A stretch of DNA of 64,000 nt from Streptomyces sp. NBC_01485 (GTDB lineage Bacteria; Actinomycetota; Actinomycetes; Streptomycetales; Streptomycetaceae): assembly GCF_036227125.1 (NCBI RefSeq), contig NZ_CP109435.1, positions 1,612,001 through 1,676,000 of the forward strand, written 5' to 3'. The notes beneath the pieces are model-generated. The model was not told where the DNA came from and made no database searches. It saw only the letters and a program-made list of their open reading frames with translations. Made by a program: the position numbers and the translations under genes. Numbering within the stretch: position 1 is the stretch's first letter; each line of letters begins with the position of its first letter. Of this stretch, positions 34,896 to 43,405 are shown in pieces.

Positions 34896-37800
34896 CAGCC
34901 GGCCTTCCTCGGGGTCTCGGTGTCGGCAAGGCCGGGAAGCGGTTGCTTGTCCGGGGAGTACAGGCGCCCGGAGACCGCGTCCAGGTAGCCGACGACGGTG
35001 GCGGAGACGTCCTTCATCTGGGCGACGACCCGGCCCTCGGGGGTGACGGCGAGGAACCGGTTTTCGGGTGCGTGTCCGGTCATTTCGAAGCCGGCGGGCG
35101 TGGCGTAGAGGTGGAGCCGGCCGTACCGCCTGGTCAGTTCGATGTCGTTGGCCTCCTCGTACAGATCCACCCGGCGGATGGACAGGGGTGCGGCGACGGG
35201 CACGAGCCGGCCGTCCTCCAGGTGCAGGACACCGGTGCGGGCCAGACCGTCGAGCAGGATCGCGGGGGTGGTGAACCGGGAGAGCGCGGGATCGTCGGCG
35301 GCGACGTCGGCCCGGTAGACGGAGCGTTTACCCAGGGGGTGCAGCCGGGTCTGCGCGGTGGAGACGAAGGGGCCCGTCAGGGACACCGGCGACGCCGGGG
35401 CATGGTATGGGTCGAGGACCGGGACGTCGTCGCCGTCGTCCCAGTGCTGCCAGCCCGGGGCCTCGGGCAGCTCGCTGCGCAGCAGCACCCGCGCGGTGAA
35501 GTGCACCCTGTCCTTCACCAGCAGGACGCCGCCGGGCGCCCGTACGTCTGCGGTCACGGACACCTCGACCACGGTGAGTTCGTCGCCGCGTTCCAGCACC
35601 CGGGCGGTGATCTTCTTGGGGTCGGGGGCCGACCGGACGGCGTTGTGGACGCGCAGGAAGTGTTCGAACCGGAGGTCCTCCAGGGCGACGGCCCTGAGGC
35701 CGGGCGCCAGGTGGCGCGCCGCCTCCGCGGCGATCTCCACGACGAACGTGCCCGGCAGGGTCGGTACGCCGCGGACGGTGTGGTGGGCGAGGTAGCCGTC
35801 GGTGCTCAGGTCGAAGGCACAGGCGAAGACCGCCGAGTCTGCGTCCGAAGACAGCGTCTCGCGCAGGTAGAACGTACCCTTGCCGGCGCCCTCCGGCACG
35901 GACCCGCCCGACGCGGTCACGCAGGACGCGGTCGCGCAGGACGCGGTCGCGCAGGACGCTTGACGGTCCAAATAACCGGGATAGAAACCCTCGATCGTCT
36001 CCCGCTCCGCCGCCCCTATGTGCACCACCGACGCCGTACGGCGCTCGGCGTGGAGCTCCTGGAGGAAATGGTGCACGCCTTCGCGCACCGGCATGTGGCT
36101 GTAGGAGCCGGCGCGTTTGAAGTACGCCTTGGTCAGCTCGTTGGCTCCCATGCCCACGCCGTCCCAGAGCGTCCAGCCGACGGTGAACTCGTCGGCCCCG
36201 TGCGCGGCGGCGTCGACCGCGGCCGCTGCCAGGTAGTCGTTGCCCGAGGCGTAGTCTGGCTCGCCGAGCTGGCCGAAGTGGCCGAGCAGGGAACCGAAGT
36301 TGCACCATGTCGCCGGGGACCGGCCGGCGAACGCGCGCTTGAGGTTGCGGTAGGCGAGGGCCTTCAGGTCGCGGATGGCCTTGAACTCGGCGAACTCCTT
36401 GTCCTTGATCAGGGCGGACCTGTTGCGTCCGGCGGCGTTGACGAGCAGGTCCACGGCCGGCTGCTCCGCCAGGACGCGGTCGACGGCCTGGACGACCGCC
36501 TTCCTGTCCCGGACGTCGCACGTCAGATAGGTCACCCGGCCGGCTCCGCAGAACTCCTCCATGCGCCGGATGACGCGGCGGGCAGCGCGGGCGTCCAGCA
36601 ACCGGTCGAACGCGCGGTTGACGTCCGCGACCGTCCGGCCACCTCCCGCCAGGTTCTCGCGAATGTAGGACCGCCGGGTGGCGGCGAAGGTCTCGTCGTC
36701 CCCTTCGAAGACAGCCTCGGGATACCCCTCCAACGGGTTGCTCCCCAACAGGTAGATCCGCGGGCGGAAGTGCTCGGCCAGTGCCGTGACGGCCTCCGCG
36801 GTGATACCCCGGGCGCCGCCGACGGCGACCACCACGGAGTCGGGGCCGAGGCGGCCCGCGGCGCTCCCCCGTCCGGCGCCGGAGAGGGCGTACTCCGGCG
36901 TGAGCACGGGGGCGTGGCGCCGGCCGTCCTCGTGGAAGACGACCGGTAAGGCGCGTACGGCCCGTGTCTCCCGCTCCGCGAGCAGCGCGCCCTTGCGCAG
37001 TCCTCGTTCGCCGGTGGCCAGGAGGAACGTCAGGGTGTCGGGCAGTTCCAGGGCCGCGCACTTGACCAGCCCGGAGAACAGGCCGGTGCAGGGGTGCGGG
37101 ATCCGCTCCGTGACGGCACCCAGGAGCAGGGTCAGGAACGACGATCCTTCGGCGGCCAGGTCCGTATGGGCGGTCTGCAGCACGAGGAACGTCGCGTCGT
37201 GCAGGGTGGTCAGGGAGGGGACCAGGCCGTCGCGGGAGGCGGGCGGGCCGGCCTGGGGGTCGGGCAGCGGCGCCGAGCGGGCGAGGTCGGCGACGACCCG
37301 CAGATGCCGTACGGGCCCGTGGTCGGCCAGCACCGCGCGGACCGCGTCCGGGGTGGCCTCGGGCAGATGGCGCCAGCCGGGCCGGGTCACACTGACCGGC
37401 GCCGTGCACAGCACGGTCGCGTCGGCCGGCAGATGACGCAGGGAGGCCCACAGGTCGGGCATGTCGGTGAGCACCACGACGCCGGGCGGCAGGAACGCGA
37501 CCCGCTCGTGCGGCTCGGGTCCGGCCGCAAGTTCGGACAGCACCGACACATGACGCGCGGTCATCAAGCCCTCGCCCGTGGCCAGCCGGTCGGCGCCGGC
37601 GAACTGGGCGGGCAACGGGAGCAGCGGGGCCTGCGGGCGGCGAGGGGCCGGTCGCGGACCGGGGGTGGGCGGTTGTGCGGGGTTCCGGGGGCCGGTGATC
37701 GTCGGGTGGGGCCGGTCCGGCGGCGCCTCAGCCGTGGCGGCGGGTATGCCGAGGGTGAGACGGACGGTGCTCTGCTCGGTCCGGCCCGGGCAGGTGACGT

Positions 37801-40800
37801 CCACCGCGCCGGACGGGCCGAGCAGTCCCTGGAGGACGGCCAGGGCGCCGGCGGCGCCGAGGTAGCGGGCGGTGGAGGCCTCGGCCGGCCGTGCCGGCAG
37901 GAGGTCGATGCGGCGGCCGCCGGACGGTGTGCCGCCGACCGTCAGATCCGCCACGTGGCCGAGGACCGGCAGCCCCGCGGCGACGGCTCTGGCCTCGGTG
38001 GTGAGGGCGAACATGAAGGCGCCCTCGGCGAGTTGCCCGTCCGCGACGCCCTCCGGAAGCCCGGCCAGCAGCGTCGCGTACTCAGGGAGGCTGTTGCCGT
38101 TGATCCCGCCCGCCAGGGCGAAGTCCAGCTGTCCGGCCCGCAGATAGCGCGCGGCCGTCTCGATGGCGGTCAGACTCGAGGCGTACCCGGAGTCGAGGGT
38201 GATGTTGGGGCCCTTGAGGTCGAAGTAGTTGGCGACCCGGGCGGAGATGACGTTGGGCATCATTCCGGGGAACGAGTCCTCGTTGGACGCCGGGATCTCC
38301 TCGCGCACCAGCTCGCGCAGCCCCGTCAGCAGCTCGGCCAGTCCGGGCAGGGACGCCGTGGCCGGGTCCTCGGTGAGAGCCTTCTCGACGTCGTCGAGGA
38401 AGCAGCGGTTGGCGAACAGCATGGCCGCCCTGGTGGGGCCCATGTTGCCCACGAACACGCCGGTCGACCCTGTGGTGGCGTCCCAGAACTCGGTGAGCCG
38501 GCCGCGCAGGTCGTGGGCGCACTCCAGGATCATCAACTGGCAGCGGTCGATGGTGCGCACCGTCGCAGGAGGCAGCCGGACCCTGTGCAGCGGCGGCGTC
38601 GGGTACGAGGAGCCGAAACTGTCGGCCGGCCCGGCGCCCCGCCCGCCGATCCACTCCACGACGCCCTCGCGGTCGAGGCCCGGGACATGCGCGGACCATC
38701 CGACGACCACCACCCGGTCCTCGGCGCCGGCGGCCCCAGGTCGCGCGGGGCGGCCGTCGCGCGGACGGTGTTGCGGGCCGTGGTCCCGCGGACGGCGTTC
38801 GGGCGGACGGTGCTCACCCGCGAGGTGTTCCCGCAAGAGCACGTGCGCGTTCGTGCCGCCGAAGCCGAAGCCGGACACCGCGACCGTGCGGGGCCGGCCC
38901 GCCGACGCGGTCCAGGGGACGTTCTCGGTCGGGATCTCCAGCAGGCTGTCGTCCAGGCCGAACGACTCGGGAGCGCGGGTGAACCGGAACTGCTTCGGGA
39001 TCGTCTCGTGCTCCATCGCCAGCAACGCCTCGATGACCGATACGACGCCCGCCGCCCATCCGGTGTGCCCGATGAGCGACTTGTTGGACGTGACGTACGC
39101 CGGCTTCGTCCGGCCGAAGTGCGCACGGAGTGTGGTGAACTCGGCGAGGTCTCCGGCCGGGGTGCCCGTGGCGTGGGCGATGATCCAGTCGACGTCGGCG
39201 GGCGAGGCGCCGTCGGAGAAGGCGGCGCGGACCGCCAGGTCCTGACCGGCCGAGTTCGGTGCGTAGACCGCCTTGCCCCGGCCGTCGGAGGAGGCTCCGA
39301 CAGACGTGAGCACGCCGAGGATCCGGTCCCCGTCGCGCCGCGCGTCGCTGAGCCGCTTCATGACGACGACGCCCGCGCCGTCGGCGAAGATCACGCCGTC
39401 CGCGTCCGCGTCGAGCGAGTGGACCGCGCCGCGCCGGGACAGACCCTGCAGTTTGGAGAACAGCACGGTGCCGCGCGGGGCCAGGGCGAACGCGCCGCCG
39501 CATACGGCGATGTCGTGCTTGCCGCTCAGCAGGCCCTTGGCGCCGATGTCGATGGCGTAGAGCGACGACGAGCAGGCGGTGTCGATCATCTGCACTTCGG
39601 TGTCGGCCGGCAGGACTCCCGCCATCGCGAGCTGTCCCACCCGGTGCGGGAGGAACCGCTCCGGCGCCCGTGCGCCGCGCCGGTACCGCCGGGTCAGGGT
39701 GTCCTGGACCGCGTCGAGGAGGCGGTCGCGTTGCGGTGCGGTGAGGTCGAGCGAGCCGGCCGTCCGTCGGGCCCGTGCGGCCATGCCCGCGAGGACGCCG
39801 GCCTCCTCCAGGTGCTGGCTGCCGTCGGGGGTGTAGCCCACCAGGAAGGAATGGCGGGCGGACGGGTCGCGCCGTACCCCCTCCAGCGCCTGCACCAGAC
39901 TGTGGCGCAGCCAGGTGGTCGTCAGTTCGTGGTCTGCGCCGCCGGCCTCGTCCATCGTCTCGACGGCTGCGGTGACCGGCTGGAAGTCGGTGATGAAGAC
40001 ACAGGTGTCCTGGTACGACTTGTCGAGCGCCGAGAGGTCGGCCGAGTGGAAGGTCGAGCGCTGCCAGCGGTCCTCGGGAACGGGGACGAACAGTTCGGCC
40101 CCGGTGGTGCGCAACTCCCAGAACTCCTCCGGGCTGTTGGCGCCGGCGACGGCCAGACCCATGCCGACGATGGCGATGCCGTCCATGGCACTGTCGTCGT
40201 CCACGACCTCGCCAGAAACGGTGCCGCCGTTCAGGGCGGGTTCCTCCACGGCGTCTGCGTCCAAGGCACCGTCGTCCACGGTGTGTTCCTCGGCAGCGAG
40301 AGCGCTTTGGTCCACGCGCGGCGGCGACAGCAACGCCGCCCCCAGGGACAGGCCGCCGTCCGCCAGGATCGTCTGGCCGGTGATCCAGCGGGAGTCGTCG
40401 GAGGCCAGGAACGCCACGAGGGCGGCGAACTCCTCCGGCGTGCCGAGCCGGCCGAGCGGGGTGGCGTCCCGGATGACCTCCTGCATGGCCTCGGCGTCCG
40501 GGAACGCGTCCGCGACCTCGCTGACCAGCATGGCCGCGGACGCGGTGTTCACCCTGATGCCGAGCGGGGCGAACTCCACGGCCAGATAGCGGGTGAGGGT
40601 CTCGACGGCGGCCTTCGCCGGCGCACAGGCCAGATAGTTCGCCATCACCATCTGGGAGCTGCCGAGGGCCGACATCTGGACGATCGAGCCGCCGCCCCGG
40701 CGTGCCATCAGCGGGGCCGCGGCCCTGGCGCAGCGCAGGCTGCCCTTGTAGTTGGTGTCGAGGGCCTTGTCGAGGTCGGCCTCGGTGATCCGGTCGAGCG

Positions 40801-41098
40801 GGAGCAGCGCGCCGTTCGCGGCGCTGTTCACCAGGATGTCGAGGTGGCCGAAGCGTTCCTCGATCTCCGCGAACATCCGCTCGACCTGGTCCTGTCGGGC
40901 CACCGAGGCCCTGATCAGATCCACCCGGGCACCGAGCGCCGCCAGCTCCGCGCGGGTGCGCAGGGCCTCCTTGTGCGAGTGGAAGTAGTTCACCAGAACG
41001 TGGGCGCCGCGCTCGGCGAGCGCCCTGGCCACGCTCCGGCCGATGTTCCTGGCACCGCCGGTGACCAGGGCGAGCCTGCCACTGAGCTGCTGCTGCAT
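34895..41098 (-). CDS. Iterative PKS-like megasynthase: ER(FabL-type)-KS-CLF-like-KR-DH
   Basis: A 2067-residue multidomain enzyme. Residues 1-265 form an SDR domain most like FabL enoyl-ACP reductase (G-G-A-R-N-I-G; Tyr155-x6-Lys162, the ENR spacing, not YxxxK). An acidic linker follows. KS1 (306-756) has Cys509 in T-A-C-S-S-S-L, H-A-T-G-T and N-K-S-L-I-G-H, so it is intact. KS2 (about 793-1090) has Tyr972 in place of Cys (D-S-G-Y-A-S-S-L) and lacks the second half with the His motifs; this suggests a chain-length-factor role. KR (about 1240-1680) has Tyr1616. A C-terminal DH-like domain has His1773 in H-T-V-R-G-V-P-T-L-P. No AT or ACP is inside; these come from the gene just upstream. The ATG at 41098 follows AGGAG; a longer start at 41155 is less likely. 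Confidence 0.85.
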   Translation of the reverse strand: MQQQLSGRLALVTGGARNIGRSVARALAERGAHVLVNYFHSHKEALRTRAELAALGARVDLIRASVARQDQVERMFAEIEERFGHLDILVNSAANGALLPLDRITEADLDKALDTNYKGSLRCARAAAPLMARRGGGSIVQMSALGSSQMVMANYLACAPAKAAVETLTRYLAVEFAPLGIRVNTASAAMLVSEVADAFPDAEAMQEVIRDATPLGRLGTPEEFAALVAFLASDDSRWITGQTILADGGLSLGAALLSPPRVDQSALAAEEHTVDDGALDADAVEEPALNGGTVSGEVVDDDSAMDGIAIVGMGLAVAGANSPEEFWELRTTGAELFVPVPEDRWQRSTFHSADLSALDKSYQDTCVFITDFQPVTAAVETMDEAGGADHELTTTWLRHSLVQALEGVRRDPSARHSFLVGYTPDGSQHLEEAGVLAGMAARARRTAGSLDLTAPQRDRLLDAVQDTLTRRYRRGARAPERFLPHRVGQLAMAGVLPADTEVQMIDTACSSSLYAIDIGAKGLLSGKHDIAVCGGAFALAPRGTVLFSKLQGLSRRGAVHSLDADADGVIFADGAGVVVMKRLSDARRDGDRILGVLTSVGASSDGRGKAVYAPNSAGQDLAVRAAFSDGASPADVDWIIAHATGTPAGDLAEFTTLRAHFGRTKPAYVTSNKSLIGHTGWAAGVVSVIEALLAMEHETIPKQFRFTRAPESFGLDDSLLEIPTENVPWTASAGRPRTVAVSGFGFGGTNAHVLLREHLAGEHRPPERRPRDHGPQHRPRDGRPARPGAAGAEDRVVVVGWSAHVPGLDREGVVEWIGGRGAGPADSFGSSYPTPPLHRVRLPPATVRTIDRCQLMILECAHDLRGRLTEFWDATTGSTGVFVGNMGPTRAAMLFANRCFLDDVEKALTEDPATASLPGLAELLTGLRELVREEIPASNEDSFPGMMPNVISARVANYFDLKGPNITLDSGYASSLTAIETAARYLRAGQLDFALAGGINGNSLPEYATLLAGLPEGVADGQLAEGAFMFALTTEARAVAAGLPVLGHVADLTVGGTPSGGRRIDLLPARPAEASTARYLGAAGALAVLQGLLGPSGAVDVTCPGRTEQSTVRLTLGIPAATAEAPPDRPHPTITGPRNPAQPPTPGPRPAPRRPQAPLLPLPAQFAGADRLATGEGLMTARHVSVLSELAAGPEPHERVAFLPPGVVVLTDMPDLWASLRHLPADATVLCTAPVSVTRPGWRHLPEATPDAVRAVLADHGPVRHLRVVADLARSAPLPDPQAGPPASRDGLVPSLTTLHDATFLVLQTAHTDLAAEGSSFLTLLLGAVTERIPHPCTGLFSGLVKCAALELPDTLTFLLATGERGLRKGALLAERETRAVRALPVVFHEDGRRHAPVLTPEYALSGAGRGSAAGRLGPDSVVVAVGGARGITAEAVTALAEHFRPRIYLLGSNPLEGYPEAVFEGDDETFAATRRSYIRENLAGGGRTVADVNRAFDRLLDARAARRVIRRMEEFCGAGRVTYLTCDVRDRKAVVQAVDRVLAEQPAVDLLVNAAGRNRSALIKDKEFAEFKAIRDLKALAYRNLKRAFAGRSPATWCNFGSLLGHFGQLGEPDYASGNDYLAAAAVDAAAHGADEFTVGWTLWDGVGMGANELTKAYFKRAGSYSHMPVREGVHHFLQELHAERRTASVVHIGAAERETIEGFYPGYLDRQASCATASCATASCVTASGGSVPEGAGKGTFYLRETLSSDADSAVFACAFDLSTDGYLAHHTVRGVPTLPGTFVVEIAAEAARHLAPGLRAVALEDLRFEHFLRVHNAVRSAPDPKKITARVLERGDELTVVEVSVTADVRAPGGVLLVKDRVHFTARVLLRSELPEAPGWQHWDDGDDVPVLDPYHAPASPVSLTGPFVSTAQTRLHPLGKRSVYRADVAADDPALSRFTTPAILLDGLARTGVLHLEDGRLVPVAAPLSIRRVDLYEEANDIELTRRYGRLHLYATPAGFEMTGHAPENRFLAVTPEGRVVAQMKDVSATVVGYLDAVSGRLYSPDKQPLPGLADTETPRKAG
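35910..35959. repeat. 15-bp tandem repeat inside the PKS gene
   Basis: About 3.3 copies of GACGCGGTCGCGCAG (plus strand) encode a repeating (A/V)-T-A-S-C pentapeptide in the linker between KR and DH. Cysteine-containing repeats are unusual in PKS linkers. Confidence 0.85.
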
Positions 41099-41174
41099 CG
41101 CGAGATTGCTCCTTGTCGCGCGGTCCGGGACCGGAAGCGGGCGGGTCGCCGCCACTCCGGTCGTGGTGATCCGC

Positions 41175-42605
41175 TCAGGCGGCTGCGATGGACACGTCGC
41201 CGCTCGCCAGGCGGGCGTGCAGCAGGTCGACCACCTTGCCGACGGTGTCGTGGTCGGAGAGACGGATGTCGCTGGGCGACAGGCCGTAGCGACCGGTCAC
41301 CCGGGTCAGCAGCTCCACCTGCTTGACGGAGTCGATGCCGAGTTCGGCCTCCAGCAGGACCTCTTCGGTGAAGACCTCCTCGGGATACTCCAGCGCCTGC
41401 GCGTACAGCGAACGGAGCTCGGCGAAGAGCTCCTCCCGGTCCGGCGCCCCGCCGGGGGCGGGCGCGGCGGGCGCGGCGGACACGGGGACCGGGGCAGCCG
41501 CCGCGGCCGGCGCCGGCGCCGCCGGGCCCGCGAGTGCGGCGGCGGAGGCAGCCAGCTCTGCCTGGACGCGCGCGACGAGCCGCGTGCCGAAGGCGGCCCA
41601 GAACTGCTCGAAGGAGTCCGGTGCGGCGCCAGAAAGGCCGGTGACGGCCTGCTCCACACCGAGCCGTCCGTCCGCCTCCAGCCTGAAGGTCGACCGGACC
41701 GTGAGGTCGCCGGCGTCGGCCAGGACGCGTTCGACGCACCGGCCGAGGGAGCCGAGCCCGCCCGCCTCGACGAACGTGGTGACGCCGCCGTCGTAGAGAG
41801 AGCGCACCGTCCCGCGGAAGTCGACCGGCCGGACCAGGTGTTCGGCGAGCAGTGTCGCCAGGTCGTCGTCCGCCCGGTAGGTCCGGCGCAGGATCGGCGA
41901 GTACACGGCCGTGCGCGGAGCCTGCCGGAGCAGGCCGCCGATCCGGGCGGCGAACGGCGCCCGCACCGGCTCCAGCGCGGGGTGGTGGAACGCGAACGGC
42001 GAGGCGAGCAGGAGGCCCCCGGCATTCAGTTCGCGGGCCACGCGCAGCGCGGCGCGCACGGAGTGCTCGGGGCCGCTGATCACCGTCTGCCGGTCGTGGT
42101 TCTCGGCGGCCACCACCAGGGCCGGGTCGTCGAGGAGGTCGAGCAGCTGCCGGGTCCGCTGCCCGTCGAGCGTCAGAGCCGCCATTCGTCCCGCCGGCAG
42201 GTCCGCCTCCTCCAGGGCGCGCAGCCGCTCCGCGACGATGCGCGCGCCGTCTTCCACGGAGAACGCCCCTGCGGCGACGAGCGCCGGTATTTCGCCCATG
42301 CTGTGGCCCACGAAAAGCCGCGGTCGCAGGCCGTGTTCCTGCAGAATGCGCCAGGCAGCCACATCGCTGCCATAAATGGCCAGTTGTGACACCCAACTGG
42401 TTTGTTGCAGCAGGTCGTCCAGGGTGAGCGGAGGGCCGTCGAAGAGTACGGCGGAAACCGCACCCCCGAATATTTCCTCCGCCACCGCGTCAACGGCCTT
42501 GAAAGTCTCATCGACTTGCTGATACTTCATTCTGGCGGCATTGAGCGCCGCACCGCTGAATCCGCCCTGTCCCGGAAAGAGAACCGCCGATTCCTCTGCC
42601 GTCAT
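41175..42605 (-). CDS. Acyltransferase-ACP didomain protein
   Basis: A 476-residue protein. The AT domain (about 1-310) has L-F-P-G-Q-G, the nucleophile Ser102 in G-H-S-M-G-E, and an F-A-F-H-H-P stretch at the place of the malonyl-selective HAFH motif, so malonyl-CoA is the likely unit. A region of unknown role and a Pro/Ala linker (about 360-395) lead to one ACP (405-476) with phosphopantetheine Ser426 in L-G-I-D-S-V-K-Q, the motif of PUFA-type and iterative PKS ACPs. It probably serves the megasynthase encoded 76 nt downstream. An in-frame GTG at 42617 is an alternative start; GGAG favours the ATG at 42605. Confidence 0.85.
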   Translation of the reverse strand: MTAEESAVLFPGQGGFSGAALNAARMKYQQVDETFKAVDAVAEEIFGGAVSAVLFDGPPLTLDDLLQQTSWVSQLAIYGSDVAAWRILQEHGLRPRLFVGHSMGEIPALVAAGAFSVEDGARIVAERLRALEEADLPAGRMAALTLDGQRTRQLLDLLDDPALVVAAENHDRQTVISGPEHSVRAALRVARELNAGGLLLASPFAFHHPALEPVRAPFAARIGGLLRQAPRTAVYSPILRRTYRADDDLATLLAEHLVRPVDFRGTVRSLYDGGVTTFVEAGGLGSLGRCVERVLADAGDLTVRSTFRLEADGRLGVEQAVTGLSGAAPDSFEQFWAAFGTRLVARVQAELAASAAALAGPAAPAPAAAAAPVPVSAAPAAPAPGGAPDREELFAELRSLYAQALEYPEEVFTEEVLLEAELGIDSVKQVELLTRVTGRYGLSPSDIRLSDHDTVGKVVDLLHARLASGDVSIAAA

Positions 42606-42744
42606 CCCCGTTTTCACTCCACTCGACTTGAACCGTAAAAGCTATTGCGAGATACGAGACTTGAGGAGCGTGTATACGTACGGCAGGAGTCAACCATCGG
42701 ACCGGCCGGCAGCGCACCGGACGAAAGTACAGTTGACAAATGCG

Positions 42745-43092
42745 CTATTTGGAGCTGAGCGCGACCACGTGCATGTAGGCCTGGGCCACCAGGCCGGCCT
42801 GCAGCCGCGAGTCCAGTTGCAGCTTGGCCAGGATGCGCGTGACGTGCGACTTGACCGTGCGCTCGGTGACGTAGAGGGCCGTCGAGATCCCATGGTTCGA
42901 CAGGCCTCGGCCGAGGAGGATGAACACGTCGAATTCTCGGTCGGTGAGTTCTTCGATGTGGCGCACGGGGTCTTCGACCCAATTGGCACCGCTTTCACCG
43001 ATGAGTGAGCTGATGCGTCTCCACTCCTGTCCGGACTCCCCTCTGTCGTCGGTCAGTTCATGCCAGGTTTCAGAGAGTAGGGCGATCAACAT
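42745..43092 (-). CDS. Small LuxR-type DNA-binding protein
   Basis: A 115-residue protein consisting of a short N-terminal part (about 45 residues) and a C-terminal LuxR/NarL helix-turn-helix: L-T-D-R-E-F-D-V-F-I-L-L-G-R-G-L-S-N, then V-T-E-R-T-V-K-S-H-V-T-R-I-L-A-K-L. No receiver or autoinducer domain is present, so activity must be set by its level or by a partner. It lies directly upstream of the AT-ACP gene in the same direction, which suggests pathway-specific control of the PKS operon. No TTA codon was found in it. Confidence 0.85.
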   Translation of the reverse strand: MLIALLSETWHELTDDRGESGQEWRRISSLIGESGANWVEDPVRHIEELTDREFDVFILLGRGLSNHGISTALYVTERTVKSHVTRILAKLQLDSRLQAGLVAQAYMHVVALSSK

Positions 43093-43405
43093 TCCCCCCT
43101 TGCTGACCAGCGGGGCGCCCGATCAGACCGGCGCCCCAGAAACCTTGCAGCCTTGTGCGGCGTGTGTGGCAGATCACCGGATCAGCATTGATCGGCGATC
43201 GTCAGGCAACGCCGAAGAACAGCTCCGTCCGGGGCGGGTCTGTTGACCGGGCCTCATTGAGCCGGTGGCCGCTCGACCGGAGAATTCTCGCAGGAACAGG
43301 GAAATTCAAACCGGTCCCGTAATCGGAGCTTCCCACTACCGTAGCAAGACCTGGGCACGATTTTCTATGGCAGCATGGAGAAATTGCCGTGCCGTGTGGA
43401 ACCGG
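43093..43405. other. Intergenic region, no gene seen
   Basis: A 313-nt spacer upstream of the LuxR-type gene and downstream of the MFS gene, both leftward. It is less GC-rich than the neighbours and presumably holds the LuxR promoter. No clear terminator or RNA was identified. Confidence 0.5.

Noticed and set aside
37094..41326. Very long open frame (1410 codons) on the plus strand opposite the PKS gene
   Set aside because: It is antisense to clear ER, KS and CLF domains, is rich in Arg/Gly/His/Gln and has no recognisable domain; a by-product of high GC.
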